Origin: JAJFJD01 sp965228695
Lineage (GTDB): Bacteria; Pseudomonadota; Alphaproteobacteria; UBA8366
Direction: 5' to 3'
Assembly: GCA_965228695.1 (NCBI GenBank)
Contig: CBDDIB010000002.1
Coordinates: forward strand, 3,162,001-3,226,000
DNA: 64,000 bases
Below, in pieces: positions 37,473 through 46,818 of this stretch. Under the pieces are notes generated by a model. That model did no database searches. It was not told the DNA's origin and worked only from the letters and a program-made list of their open reading frames with translations. How positions within the stretch are numbered: the stretch's first letter is position 1; each line of letters starts with the position of its first letter. The position numbers and the translations under genes are program-made.

Positions 37473-39156
37473 CCTGATCTCGCCGGGCCTGATCCTCATC
37501 GCGGGGGCGGCGCTGCTGCCGCTGTTGCGGGGTAATTGGCAGCGCGGGTTCATGCTGGTGGTGCCGGTGATCGGGTTCTGGCAGACATTGATGCTGGAGC
37601 CCGGCGCCCACGGTACGATCGATTTGTTCGGCGTGACGCTGACGACCCTGCGGGTCGATTCGTTGAGCCTCGTTTTCGGGTATATCTTCCACATCGCCGC
37701 CTTCCTGTCGGCCATCTATGCGCTTCATGTGCGGGACACGGTGCAGCATGTCGCCGGCATGGCCTACGCCGGTGCTGCGATCGGCGCGGTCTTCGCCGGC
37801 GACCTGATCACGTTATTCGTCTATTGGGAACTGACCGCCGTCACGTCGGTATTCCTGATCTGGGCGCGCCGGGAGGAAAATTCATATCACACGGGGCTCC
37901 GCTACCTCATCATTCAGGTCGGGTCCGGCGTCGTTCTGTTGGCGGGCATCGTCATTCATCAGCAGCAGACCGGCAGTATCGCGTTTTCCAAGCTCACGCT
38001 CGGTGAATTGGGGCCGACGCTGATTTTCCTCGCCTTCGGCGTGAAATGCGCCTTTCCGCTCCTGCATAACTGGTTGCAGGATGCCTATCCCGAAGCCACG
38101 GTGACGGGGACGGTCTTCCTGAGTGCGTTCACCACCAAACTCGCCGTCTATGCCTTGGCGCGGAGCTTTGCCGGAACGGAAATGCTAATCTGGATCGGCG
38201 CGACGATGACCGCCTTTCCGATCTTTTACGCCGTGATCGAGAACGATCTGCGGCGTGTCTTGGCATACAGCCTCAACAACCAGCTTGGCTTCATGGTCGT
38301 CGGTATTGGTATCGGCACGGAGCTGTCGTTGAACGGCACCGCGGCCCACGCGTTCTGTCACATTCTCTATAAAGCGCTGCTTTTCATGTCGATGGGGGCG
38401 GTGCTGCTGCGCACGGGGACAGTGAAGGGGTCGGAACTCGGCGGGCTCTATAAATCGATGCCCTGGACGACCGGGTTTTGCGTGGTCGGCGCGGCATCGA
38501 TTTCCGCCTTTCCGCTGTTCAGCGGCTTCATCAGCAAATCGATGATCATCACGGCTTCCGCGGAAGGCGGGTATTGGTTCGTATGGGGCGTGCTGTTGTT
38601 CGCGTCCGCGGGCGTTTTCCATCATTCCGGGATCAAGATTCCGTATTTCGCATTCTTCGCGCATGACAGCGGCATCAGGGTCAAGGAAGCGCCCTTCAAC
38701 ATGCTGCTGGCGATGGCGATCACGGCGTTTCTCTCCGTCGGGATCGGCGTGTTCCCAGGCCCGCTTTATGCCATTCTGCCGTTCCCCGTGGATTTCGTGC
38801 CGTATACGGTCACCCACGTCATCACGCAGCTCCAACTGCTGATGTTCTCCGCGCTTGCCTTCGCGTTTCTGATGCGCTTCGGCATTTATCCGCCTGAGTT
38901 GAAGTCGGTGAACCTGGATACCGATTGGTTCTACCGACGGCTGGCGCCTAGGGTCTTTCGGGCGATTTGGGAAGGGGCGACGTCCGTACAGGGGCAGATC
39001 GTGCGGGTGGCGGCCCGGGCACTGAACCACTTGCTGGTGGTGGTTTTCCACTATCACGGACCGGATGGTCTGCTGGCCCGGACCTGGGCGATCGGGGGCG
39101 CCGCTCTCTGGGTGCTCGTCCTGCTCGGCGGATTCCTGATTATCTACTTCGTCTAG
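37465..39156 (+). CDS. Mrp-type antiporter subunit D, copy 3 (NuoL/M-like)
   Basis: A 563-residue member of the same family with about 15 membrane helices and an extended C-terminus. Antiporter motifs are FVYWELTAVTSVFLIWARR near 113-131, FLAFGVKCAFPLLHNWLQDA near 190-209 and FCHILYKALLFMSMGAVLL near 295-313. The usual H-x-W-L-P reads HNWLQDAYPEA, a variant. The C-terminal part (LDTDWFYRRLAPRVFR) resembles NuoL-like amphipathic tails. It may supply the NuoL/MrpA-N-type role, since no full MrpA is present. It ends the operon and overlaps the convergent kinase gene by 4 bases. Confidence 0.88.
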   Translation: MTDLISPGLILIAGAALLPLLRGNWQRGFMLVVPVIGFWQTLMLEPGAHGTIDLFGVTLTTLRVDSLSLVFGYIFHIAAFLSAIYALHVRDTVQHVAGMAYAGAAIGAVFAGDLITLFVYWELTAVTSVFLIWARREENSYHTGLRYLIIQVGSGVVLLAGIVIHQQQTGSIAFSKLTLGELGPTLIFLAFGVKCAFPLLHNWLQDAYPEATVTGTVFLSAFTTKLAVYALARSFAGTEMLIWIGATMTAFPIFYAVIENDLRRVLAYSLNNQLGFMVVGIGIGTELSLNGTAAHAFCHILYKALLFMSMGAVLLRTGTVKGSELGGLYKSMPWTTGFCVVGAASISAFPLFSGFISKSMIITASAEGGYWFVWGVLLFASAGVFHHSGIKIPYFAFFAHDSGIRVKEAPFNMLLAMAITAFLSVGIGVFPGPLYAILPFPVDFVPYTVTHVITQLQLLMFSALAFAFLMRFGIYPPELKSVNLDTDWFYRRLAPRVFRAIWEGATSVQGQIVRVAARALNHLLVVVFHYHGPDGLLARTWAIGGAALWVLVLLGGFLIIYFV

Positions 39157-41912
39157 GCGGTCTTGACGGTCATCTCGCCGGCGTCCCGGCTGGGGAAGGA
39201 CACCGTTGCGGTCGTGCCCTTGCCCTGTTGGCTGGTTAGGTCGAACCAGCCCCCGTGCAGTTCGACAAGGGATTTGACGATCGGCAGTCCGAGACCGGTT
39301 CCTGCCTGTGCCGATGTTTGGGCGCTGCCGACCTGACCGAACGGCTGCAGGACCTTTTCCAGGTCCTTTTCCTTGATCCCGATACCGGTATCGGACACGG
39401 AAATTTGCACGTTGCCGCTGTCGCCCGGGCGGGCCGACACGGTGATCTGCCCCAGTGCATCGGTGAATTTGATGGCGTTCGACAACAGGTTCAGCAGGAC
39501 TTGGCGCAGGGCCCGCGGATCGGCGTAGATCGAAGGCGTATCGGATGCGATATCGATCGATAGTGTCAATTGCTGGCGGTCGAGTTGGCCGCGTACGACT
39601 TGCGCCGCCTCGCGGACGGCTTTGCTAACGTCAATGGGTTCGGGATGAATGTCCTGGCGTCCGGCCTCGATCTTGGACATATCCAATATGTCGGTGATCA
39701 TATCCAAGAGGTGGCGTCCGCTCGCCGTTATATCGCCGACGTAATTGCTATATTTTTCGTGTCCCAAGGGACCGAAGGTTTCGCGTGAAAGGACCTCGGA
39801 AAAGCCGATGATGGCGTTCAACGGCGTCCGCAGTTCATGGCTCATTTTGGCAAGGAACTCGGACTTGGACCGGTTTGCCGCCTCGGCGACGGTTACGGCG
39901 TTGCGCAGGCGTTCCTCCGCGTTCTTGCGTTCGGTCACGTCGACCAAGGTGCCTTGTACCGCGCGGACACCGCGCCAATTCACCACGCGCGCCGACCGCT
40001 GCAGCCAAATCGTGCTGCCGTCCTTGCGGCGGGCCTCATACTCGAAAAGCGACGGGGCGGGGCGCCCAGCCATCCGGTCGCGGCCGTACTGAGCGATTCG
40101 TTCGCGCTCGTGCGGCGCCACGAGATGGACGACACTGCCGATTTTCATCAATTCTTCGGCGCTGTCGTATCCGAAAATTTCGGCGAGGGCCTGGTTGATG
40201 AACAGCAGTTGCCCATACCGCGTAATGTTGATGCCGACGATCGAATTCTCGATCAAGCTGCGATAGTTTTCCTCGCTTTCGCGCAGCGCGCGCTCGGCTT
40301 CCTTTCGCTTACTGATGTCGTGACGGATTGCGACGGTCCCGCCGTCCGACACCTTTCGGTATGATGAGAGAACCCAGCGATTGCCGGAGTGATGCGTTTC
40401 GACGTTCTGCGCGGAATTACGGTATTGGTGAATCCGCTCTTCGATCCATGCTTCTTCTTGGTTGATCGCGTCGGGCACCATACCGCTTGCAACGGACTCC
40501 CGGATCTGCTCCTCGAAGGTGTGTCCGGGTGTGTGCAGTGCGGTTTGCCACGGATAGAGGTTCAATGTCGCCTGATTGCAGAAGACCAGTTCTTCGTTGC
40601 TGTTGTAAAATGCGATGCTGGCAGGCAACGAATGCAGCGTTTCGTGCAGCAATTGGCGGGAGGTTTCCGATTTCTTTTCCGCCTGTTTGATGTCGGTGAT
40701 GTCGGTATAGGTCACAACGTATCCGCCCGACGGCACCGGATTCCGACGGACGTCGATGATGCGGCCATCCGGCTGCAGGCGTTCTTCGCGCTCCGGCCGG
40801 TCGGGGCTGTTGAGAAAGGCGATCCGCTCGTCGATCCGGCGTTCCGGATCCTCGGTCCCGTAGATGCCCGTCTTGGCGTATTCCAGCATGATCTCGCGCA
40901 TCGGGATGCCATCCGTCGGCAATTGTCCCGGATAGTAATGCAGGTCGAAGAAGCGCTGGTTGCAGGTGATAACCCGCATGTCCGCGTCGAACATTGCGAA
41001 ACCCTGATCGATCGCGCGGAGGGTCATTTCGAGCACACGCGATTTTTCCTCGAGCGCCTGTTCGACAGCCTTGAATTTCGTGACGTTGATGCCGGCGCAT
41101 CCGATGGCCGTGATATCGCCGTTCGTATCGCGGATCGGGAATTTGGTGGTAAACGCCCGCCCGACCGGTCCATCCGGGCCCGGGATGGCGTGTTCCTGCG
41201 ACTGGAGGGTGCCGTCTTCGAGAACTATCGGGTCGAGCTTCTCTTCGGCGATCGTGGAGAACCAAGGCATGACCTCTTCGGTGCGCCGCCCGATGAGGGC
41301 CGATGCATCGATGCCATAGATCGATTCGAATGCCTTGTTGGCCGCCAGGAAGCGCTGGTCCGTATCCTTGATGTAAAGCGCGATCGGCGAATTGTCGAAA
41401 AATGCCTGAAGCCGGCCTTGGGATTCGGCGTTTGCGGCGCGCAGTTCGTTTTCCCGCTGCATCAAATCGGTCACGTCGGTGCGGATTCCCAACATGCCGC
41501 CGTCCGCCGTCCGGTAGTTGCGGCCGCGCAGCCATGTGCCGTCGGATAGCTGCATGTGTAACGGCTCGTCGCTTGCCTCCTGATGGAGTTTGAGGCGGCC
41601 GGAAGCCCATTCGTCGGGACGCACTCTCGCGTCGACGACCTGACCGCTCTCGGCAATGGCGCGGGAAATCTCGTTCAAATGGGTTCCGGGCGTCAGGAGC
41701 TCGGCGCTCTCGCTGAACAGCGTCTTGTAGCGCTCGTTGCAAAATACGAGGCGCGCATCGGCGTCGTATAGAACGATACCGTCGCGGCTCGTCTCTACGG
41801 CTTTTCGATATAAGGCCAAATCCCGTAATGCGTCGGAGCGAGCCGCAGTAAGGTCGGCGACCTGTCCTTCAAGCTCCTTGACGCGTTGGCGCAGGCGTCT
41901 ACTTTCATCCAT
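39153..41912 (-). CDS. Soluble multi-PAS sensor histidine kinase
   Basis: A 919-residue hybrid-free kinase with no membrane segment. A short coiled coil (RLRQRVKELEGQVADLTAAR) opens the protein. Five PAS modules follow, recognisable by DGIVLYDADARLVFCNERYK (about 53), SPIALYIKDTDQRFLAANKA (about 173), GFAMFDADMRVITCNQRF (about 312), ASIAFYNSNEELVFCNQA (about 433) and GINITRYGQLLFINQALAEI (about 570). The phospho-acceptor is in FLAKMSHELRTPLNAIIGFS near 690, and the ATPase has LLNLLSNAIKF, VSDTGIGI and GTGLGLPIV. No receiver domain and no response-regulator gene are adjacent, so its partner is elsewhere. Confidence 0.9.
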   Translation of the reverse strand: MDESRRLRQRVKELEGQVADLTAARSDALRDLALYRKAVETSRDGIVLYDADARLVFCNERYKTLFSESAELLTPGTHLNEISRAIAESGQVVDARVRPDEWASGRLKLHQEASDEPLHMQLSDGTWLRGRNYRTADGGMLGIRTDVTDLMQRENELRAANAESQGRLQAFFDNSPIALYIKDTDQRFLAANKAFESIYGIDASALIGRRTEEVMPWFSTIAEEKLDPIVLEDGTLQSQEHAIPGPDGPVGRAFTTKFPIRDTNGDITAIGCAGINVTKFKAVEQALEEKSRVLEMTLRAIDQGFAMFDADMRVITCNQRFFDLHYYPGQLPTDGIPMREIMLEYAKTGIYGTEDPERRIDERIAFLNSPDRPEREERLQPDGRIIDVRRNPVPSGGYVVTYTDITDIKQAEKKSETSRQLLHETLHSLPASIAFYNSNEELVFCNQATLNLYPWQTALHTPGHTFEEQIRESVASGMVPDAINQEEAWIEERIHQYRNSAQNVETHHSGNRWVLSSYRKVSDGGTVAIRHDISKRKEAERALRESEENYRSLIENSIVGINITRYGQLLFINQALAEIFGYDSAEELMKIGSVVHLVAPHERERIAQYGRDRMAGRPAPSLFEYEARRKDGSTIWLQRSARVVNWRGVRAVQGTLVDVTERKNAEERLRNAVTVAEAANRSKSEFLAKMSHELRTPLNAIIGFSEVLSRETFGPLGHEKYSNYVGDITASGRHLLDMITDILDMSKIEAGRQDIHPEPIDVSKAVREAAQVVRGQLDRQQLTLSIDIASDTPSIYADPRALRQVLLNLLSNAIKFTDALGQITVSARPGDSGNVQISVSDTGIGIKEKDLEKVLQPFGQVGSAQTSAQAGTGLGLPIVKSLVELHGGWFDLTSQQGKGTTATVSFPSRDAGEMTVKTA

Positions 41913-42110
41913 CAGATCTAACCGAAACCGTCGAATGCCACCCTAACCGGCGCGCGGGCGGAATTACCGCCGCGGGGTGTTTGCACGCGTTGCCTAAAGT
42001 AATTCCTGACTGGTTAACGTATCCTAAACCAGCGGATGGGAATTCGCCGAATATATTGATGTCTTTGTAGTTTTTTTGATGCACCAACCGACGAAAAGTT
42101 GAATAGGTCA

Positions 42111-43931
42111 GTGACCGCCACCACACCCACGGGGGTTGAAAAGGTGCCCCGCGAACCGCGCAAACACGGCGTTTTGACGCTGTTGCCTTATCTTTGGCCG
42201 CGGGACCGGTTGGAAATGCGTCTCCGCGTGCTTGGGGCACTTGCCGCGCTGGCCTGCGCCAAGGCCGCGACGGTATATGTGCCGTTGCTTTATCGGGATT
42301 CGATCGATGCCCTGACGCGACAAGGCGTGGATGATGTCATCATTCTCCCATTGGCGTTGTTGTTCGCGTATGGGGCAGTTCGGGTCTTGTCCGTCGCTTT
42401 TTCGGAATTGCGTGAAGCCCTGTTCGCCAAGGTGGCCCAACGGGCCATGCGACAAGCGGCGCTTCGAACATTCCGGCACATTCATGCCCTGAGCCTGCGT
42501 TATCATCTGGAGCGGCGAACCGGCGGCCTGTCGCGGGTTATCGAGCGCGGCATCAAGGGTATCGAGTTCCTGCTCGGTTTCATGTTGTTCAACATCCTGC
42601 CGACGCTGCTGGAAATCTTCCTGGTGTGCGGCGTCCTATGGGGATTGTTCGATATCTGGTTTGCACTGGTCACCTTCGTCACGATTGTGACCTACATCGT
42701 TTTCACGCTGCTGGTCACCGAATGGCGCATCAAGTACCGCCGCGAAATGAACGACCGCGATACCGAAGCGAATTCGCGGGCGATCGATAGTTTGCTCAAT
42801 TATGAGACCGTCAAATACTTCGGCAACGAAGCACACGAAGCGCGGCGTTTCGATGAGGCGATGCAGCAATATGAGCGTGCGGCGGTCCAGAACACCGTAA
42901 GCCTGTCGGCACTCAATGTCGGGCAGGGGTTCATCATCTCGATCGGCCTTGTCCTGGTGATGGTGATGGCGGGAAATGGGGTGGTAGACCGATCGATGAC
43001 CGTCGGTGACTTCGTTCTCGTGAACACCTACCTGATTCAGCTTTATCTACCGCTGAATTTCCTCGGGTTTGTCTACCGGAACATCCGGCAGTCGCTGATC
43101 GACATGGATGACATGTTCAAGCTGCTCGATGTCGATCAGGAGGTCGTCGATATTCCGGAGGCGCCGGATATCAAAGTCGCCGGCGGCGAAGTCCGGTTCG
43201 AGAGCGTGAACTTCGGCTACGATCCGCGCCGACCGATTCTCAAAGACGTCAGTTTCACGGTTCCGCCCGGCAAGACGGTTGCGATCGTCGGCCCCAGCGG
43301 CGCTGGCAAATCCACGATCAGCCGGATCTTGTACCGCTTCTACGATGTGGGCGAGGGGCAGGTTTTGGTCGACGGACAGAACATTCGCGAGGTTACGCAG
43401 GACAGCCTGCGCGCGACCATCGGGATCGTGCCGCAGGACACCGTGCTGTTCAATGATACGGTTTATTACAACATCGCGTATGGCCGGCCGGGCGCTTCAC
43501 CGTCGGAGGTCGAGGAAGCGGCCAAGATGGCGCGGATCCATGACTTTATCGTCGCGCTGCCGGATGGCTATCAGTCGATGGTGGGGGAACGGGGACTGAA
43601 ACTTTCCGGCGGCGAGAAACAGCGGGTGGCGATCGCACGGGCGATCCTGAAACAGCCGCGGATCTTGCTGTTCGATGAGGCAACCTCGGCGCTGGACAGC
43701 CATACGGAGCAGGAAATCCAGCGGAGTCTGGATGAAGTTTCGGCCGAAAGAACGACGCTGGTTATCGCCCACCGCCTCTCGACCGTTGTTCATGCGGATG
43801 AAATTCTGGTCCTGCAGGATGGACGGATCGCCGAACGCGGCACCCATGACGAACTGCAGGCCTTGGGCGGCGAATATGCCGCACTGTGGGAGAAGCAGCG
43901 CCGCGCCACATCCGGTGGGGCCAAACCGTAG
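42111..43931 (+). CDS. Atm1-type (ABCB7-like) ABC exporter
   Basis: A half-size ABC exporter of about 606 residues. GTG 42111 has AATAGG just upstream; TTG 42099 four codons earlier is an alternative. Six membrane helices occupy about residues 35-310, with the Atm1 family segments NYETVKYFGNEAHEARRFD and LNVGQGFIISIGLVLVMVMA. The ATPase has Walker A GPSGAGKSTISR, signature LSGGEKQRVAIARA and Walker B ILLFDEATSALDSHTEQE. Bacterial Atm1 proteins export glutathione derivatives and metal-thiol adducts and are linked to sulfur and metal homeostasis. The 198-base gap upstream (41913-42110) shows no gene. Confidence 0.88.
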   Translation: MTATTPTGVEKVPREPRKHGVLTLLPYLWPRDRLEMRLRVLGALAALACAKAATVYVPLLYRDSIDALTRQGVDDVIILPLALLFAYGAVRVLSVAFSELREALFAKVAQRAMRQAALRTFRHIHALSLRYHLERRTGGLSRVIERGIKGIEFLLGFMLFNILPTLLEIFLVCGVLWGLFDIWFALVTFVTIVTYIVFTLLVTEWRIKYRREMNDRDTEANSRAIDSLLNYETVKYFGNEAHEARRFDEAMQQYERAAVQNTVSLSALNVGQGFIISIGLVLVMVMAGNGVVDRSMTVGDFVLVNTYLIQLYLPLNFLGFVYRNIRQSLIDMDDMFKLLDVDQEVVDIPEAPDIKVAGGEVRFESVNFGYDPRRPILKDVSFTVPPGKTVAIVGPSGAGKSTISRILYRFYDVGEGQVLVDGQNIREVTQDSLRATIGIVPQDTVLFNDTVYYNIAYGRPGASPSEVEEAAKMARIHDFIVALPDGYQSMVGERGLKLSGGEKQRVAIARAILKQPRILLFDEATSALDSHTEQEIQRSLDEVSAERTTLVIAHRLSTVVHADEILVLQDGRIAERGTHDELQALGGEYAALWEKQRRATSGGAKP

Positions 43932-44001
43932 GATTCGTGAGCCATGTCGATCGGGATGACGCTGTGGGCGCCGGCCCGGTTGATGGTTACATAGGTGCGC
44001 A

Positions 44002-45105
44002 ATGCCGTCGCCGCTTTACATCGGGTCCGAAATCTACCGCGATTCAAGCTATGCCCCTTGGCATCCCCTCCGCATTCCCCGGGTTTCGCTGACCACGGAC
44101 CTTGTCCGGGCCTTGGAATGGCTGCCTGCGTCGCAATATGTCGACAGCCCGCAGGCCACGGCCGGACAACTCGCCCGATTCCATGATGCCGACTATATCG
44201 CCGCTGTGATCGAGGCGGAGCGGACGCAATCCGCCGACGAAGGCACGCGGCGCCGGTTCAACATCGGCATCAACGGGAATCCGATCTTTCCGGAAATGTT
44301 TCGGCGGCCGGCAACGGCCAGCGGCGCGTCGATCCATGCGGCGGCGCTGTTGCGCCATACCGATGCGGTGTTCAGTCCTGCGGGCGGCACGCATCACGGC
44401 CGGGCAAATGCAGCGAGCGGTTTCTGCTATTTCAATGATCCGGTCCTGGCAATTTTTGCTTTGTTGGACGATGGCCATGAGCGGGTCGGATATGTCGACG
44501 TGGACGCGCATCACGGTGACGGCGTGCAGGACGCCTTTCATGACGACGACCGGGTGTTGACGATCTCCGTTCACGAGGCGGGGCGCTGGCCGGGTACCGG
44601 ATCCGCCGGGGACCGGGCGGGCGGTGTTGCCCGAAACTTGCCGGTGCCCGCGGGATTCAACGACGCCGAGATGGTGCATCTGATGGATTGTGCAATCCTT
44701 CCGCTGCTGGATGAGTTCGAGCCATCGATTGTCGTCCTGCAATGCGGCGCCGACGCACTGTCGGACGATCCGCTGAGCAAGTTGGACCTATCCAACAACG
44801 CGTTATGGGATGTCGTTGAGACGCTCCATCGACGGCCGGCGCCGCTGCTGGTGCTCGGAGGAGGAGGGTACAATCCCTGGTCGTTGGCGCGGTGCTGGTC
44901 CGGCGTGTGGGCGGTCTTGAATCGTCGCGCTGTTCCGTCCGTCCTGCCGGATGCCGCCAAATCGATACTCAAAGGCGTCGTGTGGCGGCATCGGCTCGCC
45001 CGGAATCCGCCGGACCGCTGGTTCGAGACGCTTGCCGATCCGCCGAACCGCGGCCCGGTCCGCGATGCGGTAAAAAGGGTGGTGGCGCAGGCGATAGCGC
45101 AATGA
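44002..45105 (+). CDS. Histone-deacetylase-family (AcuC-like) protein
   Basis: A 367-residue class I/AcuC-type zinc deacetylase. Active-site residues are visible: H131-H132 in GGTHHGRANA, D168 and H170 in YVDVDAHHGDGV, D251 in QCGADALSDDPL, and Y290 in GGGGYNPWSLARCW. The bacterial family removes acetyl groups from lysines (for example acetyl-CoA synthetase) or from acetylpolyamines; the DDPL element and intact tyrosine fit the AcuC group. It starts 70 bases after the Atm1-type gene on the same strand, and may be transcribed with it. Length is typical. Confidence 0.88.
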   Translation: MPSPLYIGSEIYRDSSYAPWHPLRIPRVSLTTDLVRALEWLPASQYVDSPQATAGQLARFHDADYIAAVIEAERTQSADEGTRRRFNIGINGNPIFPEMFRRPATASGASIHAAALLRHTDAVFSPAGGTHHGRANAASGFCYFNDPVLAIFALLDDGHERVGYVDVDAHHGDGVQDAFHDDDRVLTISVHEAGRWPGTGSAGDRAGGVARNLPVPAGFNDAEMVHLMDCAILPLLDEFEPSIVVLQCGADALSDDPLSKLDLSNNALWDVVETLHRRPAPLLVLGGGGYNPWSLARCWSGVWAVLNRRAVPSVLPDAAKSILKGVVWRHRLARNPPDRWFETLADPPNRGPVRDAVKRVVAQAIAQ

Positions 45106-45145
45106 ACGCTCGTTTCCGGTACTTAAAATCATTATAAATCCGGTC

Positions 45146-45601
45146 ATGATTTGGCGATCCTTATTCGTATTGCTGTTCGTCGGTGTCTTGCTTGCGCCGA
45201 CTCACGGTTGGGGCGGTGCCGAGCGGCAGCACGAACCGTTGACGATCCGGACGTCGTCCGGTGCGCATGAATTTCGCGTCGAACTGGCCACGACAGCTGA
45301 TCAGCAAGCGACGGGTTTGATGTATCGCCGCAAGATGGCCGCCGATGCCGGCATGCTGTTCGTGTATCCCAGCGACGCGCCGGTTTCCATGTGGATGAAG
45401 AACACGTTCATCCCTCTCGATATGTTCTTCATCGGGTCGGATGGACGGATCACGCATATTGCGGAGCGCACGGTGCCGCAATCCACCGAGCTGATCGGGT
45501 CGAACGGTCCGGTTCGGGCTGTTTTGGAGCTTAATGGCGGAACGGCCAGCCGGCTCGGGATCAAACCCGGCGACCGCGTTATCCATAGGGTGTTTCGCTA
45601 A
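45146..45601 (+). CDS. Exported DUF192 protein
   Basis: A 151-residue protein with a signal peptide (MIWRSLFVLLFVGVLLAP) and a single DUF192 domain. Typical motifs are ADQQATGLMYRRKMAADAGM near 50-69, MWMKNTFIPLDMFFIG near 80-95 and AVLELNGGTASRLGIKPGD near 125-143. The family is widespread in bacteria and archaea, folds as a small beta-barrel and has no agreed function. It follows the deacetylase by 40 bases on the same strand and its stop abuts the stop of the convergent small protein gene. Confidence 0.88.
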   Translation: MIWRSLFVLLFVGVLLAPTHGWGGAERQHEPLTIRTSSGAHEFRVELATTADQQATGLMYRRKMAADAGMLFVYPSDAPVSMWMKNTFIPLDMFFIGSDGRITHIAERTVPQSTELIGSNGPVRAVLELNGGTASRLGIKPGDRVIHRVFR

Positions 45602-45916
45602 CTAGATTTGCGGCTGCGCCAGCGATTGCGGCAGATTTTCCCAGCCTTCGCCGGCGGCGACCATGCAGGTATCGCCTTCGGGCATGGTGACGATGATCGT
45701 GAAGGTAAGGCCTTTCCGGGACGTGAGGACCTCGATCAATCCGCCGTTTGCCGCCAGCCCCATTGCGATGGGCTGTTCGGAGTATTTCTTGGAAAGGTAT
45801 TTGAGAACGATCTTCCGCTCGCCGCAGTTCGCCTCGTCATTGTGTTCCGCGCCACCGAGCGACGCCGGGAGTGCGACGGTGAGAAGCACCGCGAAAAAGG
45901 CCAGTTTGCCAAGCAT
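45602..45916 (-). CDS. Small secreted protein of unknown function
   Basis: A 104-residue protein from the ATG complementary to 45914-45916, with a signal peptide MLGKLAFFAVLLTVALPA. The mature part reads CGERKIVLKYLSKKYSEQP, then AANGGLIEVLTS and FTIIVTMPEGDTCMVAAGEGW. I recognise it as a small alphaproteobacterial periplasmic protein type (two cysteines, probably one disulfide) without known role. The nine residues of a longer start option have no support. The region 45917-46216 upstream holds no gene; it is AT-richer than the surroundings and contains the terminator given below. Confidence 0.65.
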   Translation of the reverse strand: MLGKLAFFAVLLTVALPASLGGAEHNDEANCGERKIVLKYLSKKYSEQPIAMGLAANGGLIEVLTSRKGLTFTIIVTMPEGDTCMVAAGEGWENLPQSLAQPQI

Positions 45917-46126
45917 CGTTAATTTGACCTGCTGTTGCCGCAAGTTCTCGAAGTAAAATAAAGACGAGATTCTTTATATAGTAGATTTCTTGAAAAGTCT
46001 GGCACTATTTCCTTAACGGATTGATAATAAATGGAGCGACGGTTTAGTAAAATTATTGCCGAATTTTAGCCTGTTGGAACAAGGCGCACTTTGCTGCATT
46101 TGGCGATGCTTGTTTCTTGGTGAAAT

Positions 46127-46160
46127 GAAATGGCGCCTTTCAATCGAAAGGCGCCATTTC
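46127..46160. terminator. Strong bidirectional terminator hairpin
   Basis: GAAATGGCGCCTTTC at 46127-46141 and its exact inverse GAAAGGCGCCATTTC at 46146-46160 form a perfect 15-base-pair stem with a 4-base loop. Runs of A and T at the stem ends fit termination. It lies 57 bases beyond the stop of the first tadE-like gene on the reverse strand and so closes the tadE unit. Confidence 0.75.
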
Positions 46161-46216
46161 GTCTAGGCAGGAGTTGCGCTTCTAACTTGGGCAGGCGCGT
46201 TTAGCTTGGATGCATC

Positions 46217-46783
46217 CTAGCAGTCACTGCAGGTCACTTCGCCGGAGAGGCGAGGGCGAAATACAGCTGTATGCCGCAGCGTGGTACTGGGAATGAGATC
46301 GATGAACCACGGCGTGTATTGGAAGTAGGTTTCGCCGATGATGATCGCTTGGTCGGGGTCGACCAGGTCATTGTCCGTGATCGTTGCGCTGCCGCCCTGC
46401 GTTCCGACAGCACTGGTGACGGACAGTGTTCCGGCGCCGCTGCGCTGCCAGATGACCTTCGGCGAGCCGCTGTCCTCTTTGACCGACGAGATGACCACGG
46501 CGCCTTGGGTTCCCATCGCGAAGGGCTCCATGACGAGGTTCGCAGCGGTGAAGATCGTATCGACCTCGGCGGTTGTTACCGTTTGAACCCGTGCGACCAA
46601 ATCCGAAACCGTCATCGCCGTGCGATCGAGCTTTTGATGAAGTAGGACATATCGTCCGAGTTCGACACCGCCGAGCATCAACAGAACCAGCACGGGCATG
46701 GCGAAACCGAATTCGATCATCACGCCGCCCCGGTTGCTGCGAAGCAAGCGTCCGGGAATTCCAAGAGACCGGAGAATTTGCAT
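46217..46783 (-). CDS. TadE/TadF-like minor pseudopilin
   Basis: A 188-residue pseudopilin-like protein. The N-terminal RSNRGGVMIEFGFAMPVLVL segment matches the TadE pattern, with a G-x-x-x-x-E processing motif (GGVMIEF) ahead of a long hydrophobic helix. The rest is a beta-rich domain with the terminal CSDC pair of cysteines that may form a disulfide. Such proteins are matured by TadV and are needed for Flp pilus assembly. It is the second gene of a two-gene unit, 35 bases after the other tadE-like gene, and is followed by a strong terminator. Confidence 0.82.
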   Translation of the reverse strand: MQILRSLGIPGRLLRSNRGGVMIEFGFAMPVLVLLMLGGVELGRYVLLHQKLDRTAMTVSDLVARVQTVTTAEVDTIFTAANLVMEPFAMGTQGAVVISSVKEDSGSPKVIWQRSGAGTLSVTSAVGTQGGSATITDNDLVDPDQAIIIGETYFQYTPWFIDLIPSTTLRHTAVFRPRLSGEVTCSDC

Positions 46784-46818
46784 GGTATGGCTCCTCGTAT
46801 CGTTGCTGAACGCGCCGA

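Noticed and set aside
31751..39156. Respiratory complex I or membrane-bound hydrogenase
   Set aside because: Only the membrane antiporter-type subunits are present. There is no NuoBCDEFGHI-like or hydrogenase subunit, so an Mrp-type antiporter is the simplest reading.
42014..42028. CtrA-like site ahead of the Atm1-type gene (TTAA-N7-TAAA)
   Set aside because: The second half-site has a mismatch and there is no functional reason to expect CtrA control here.
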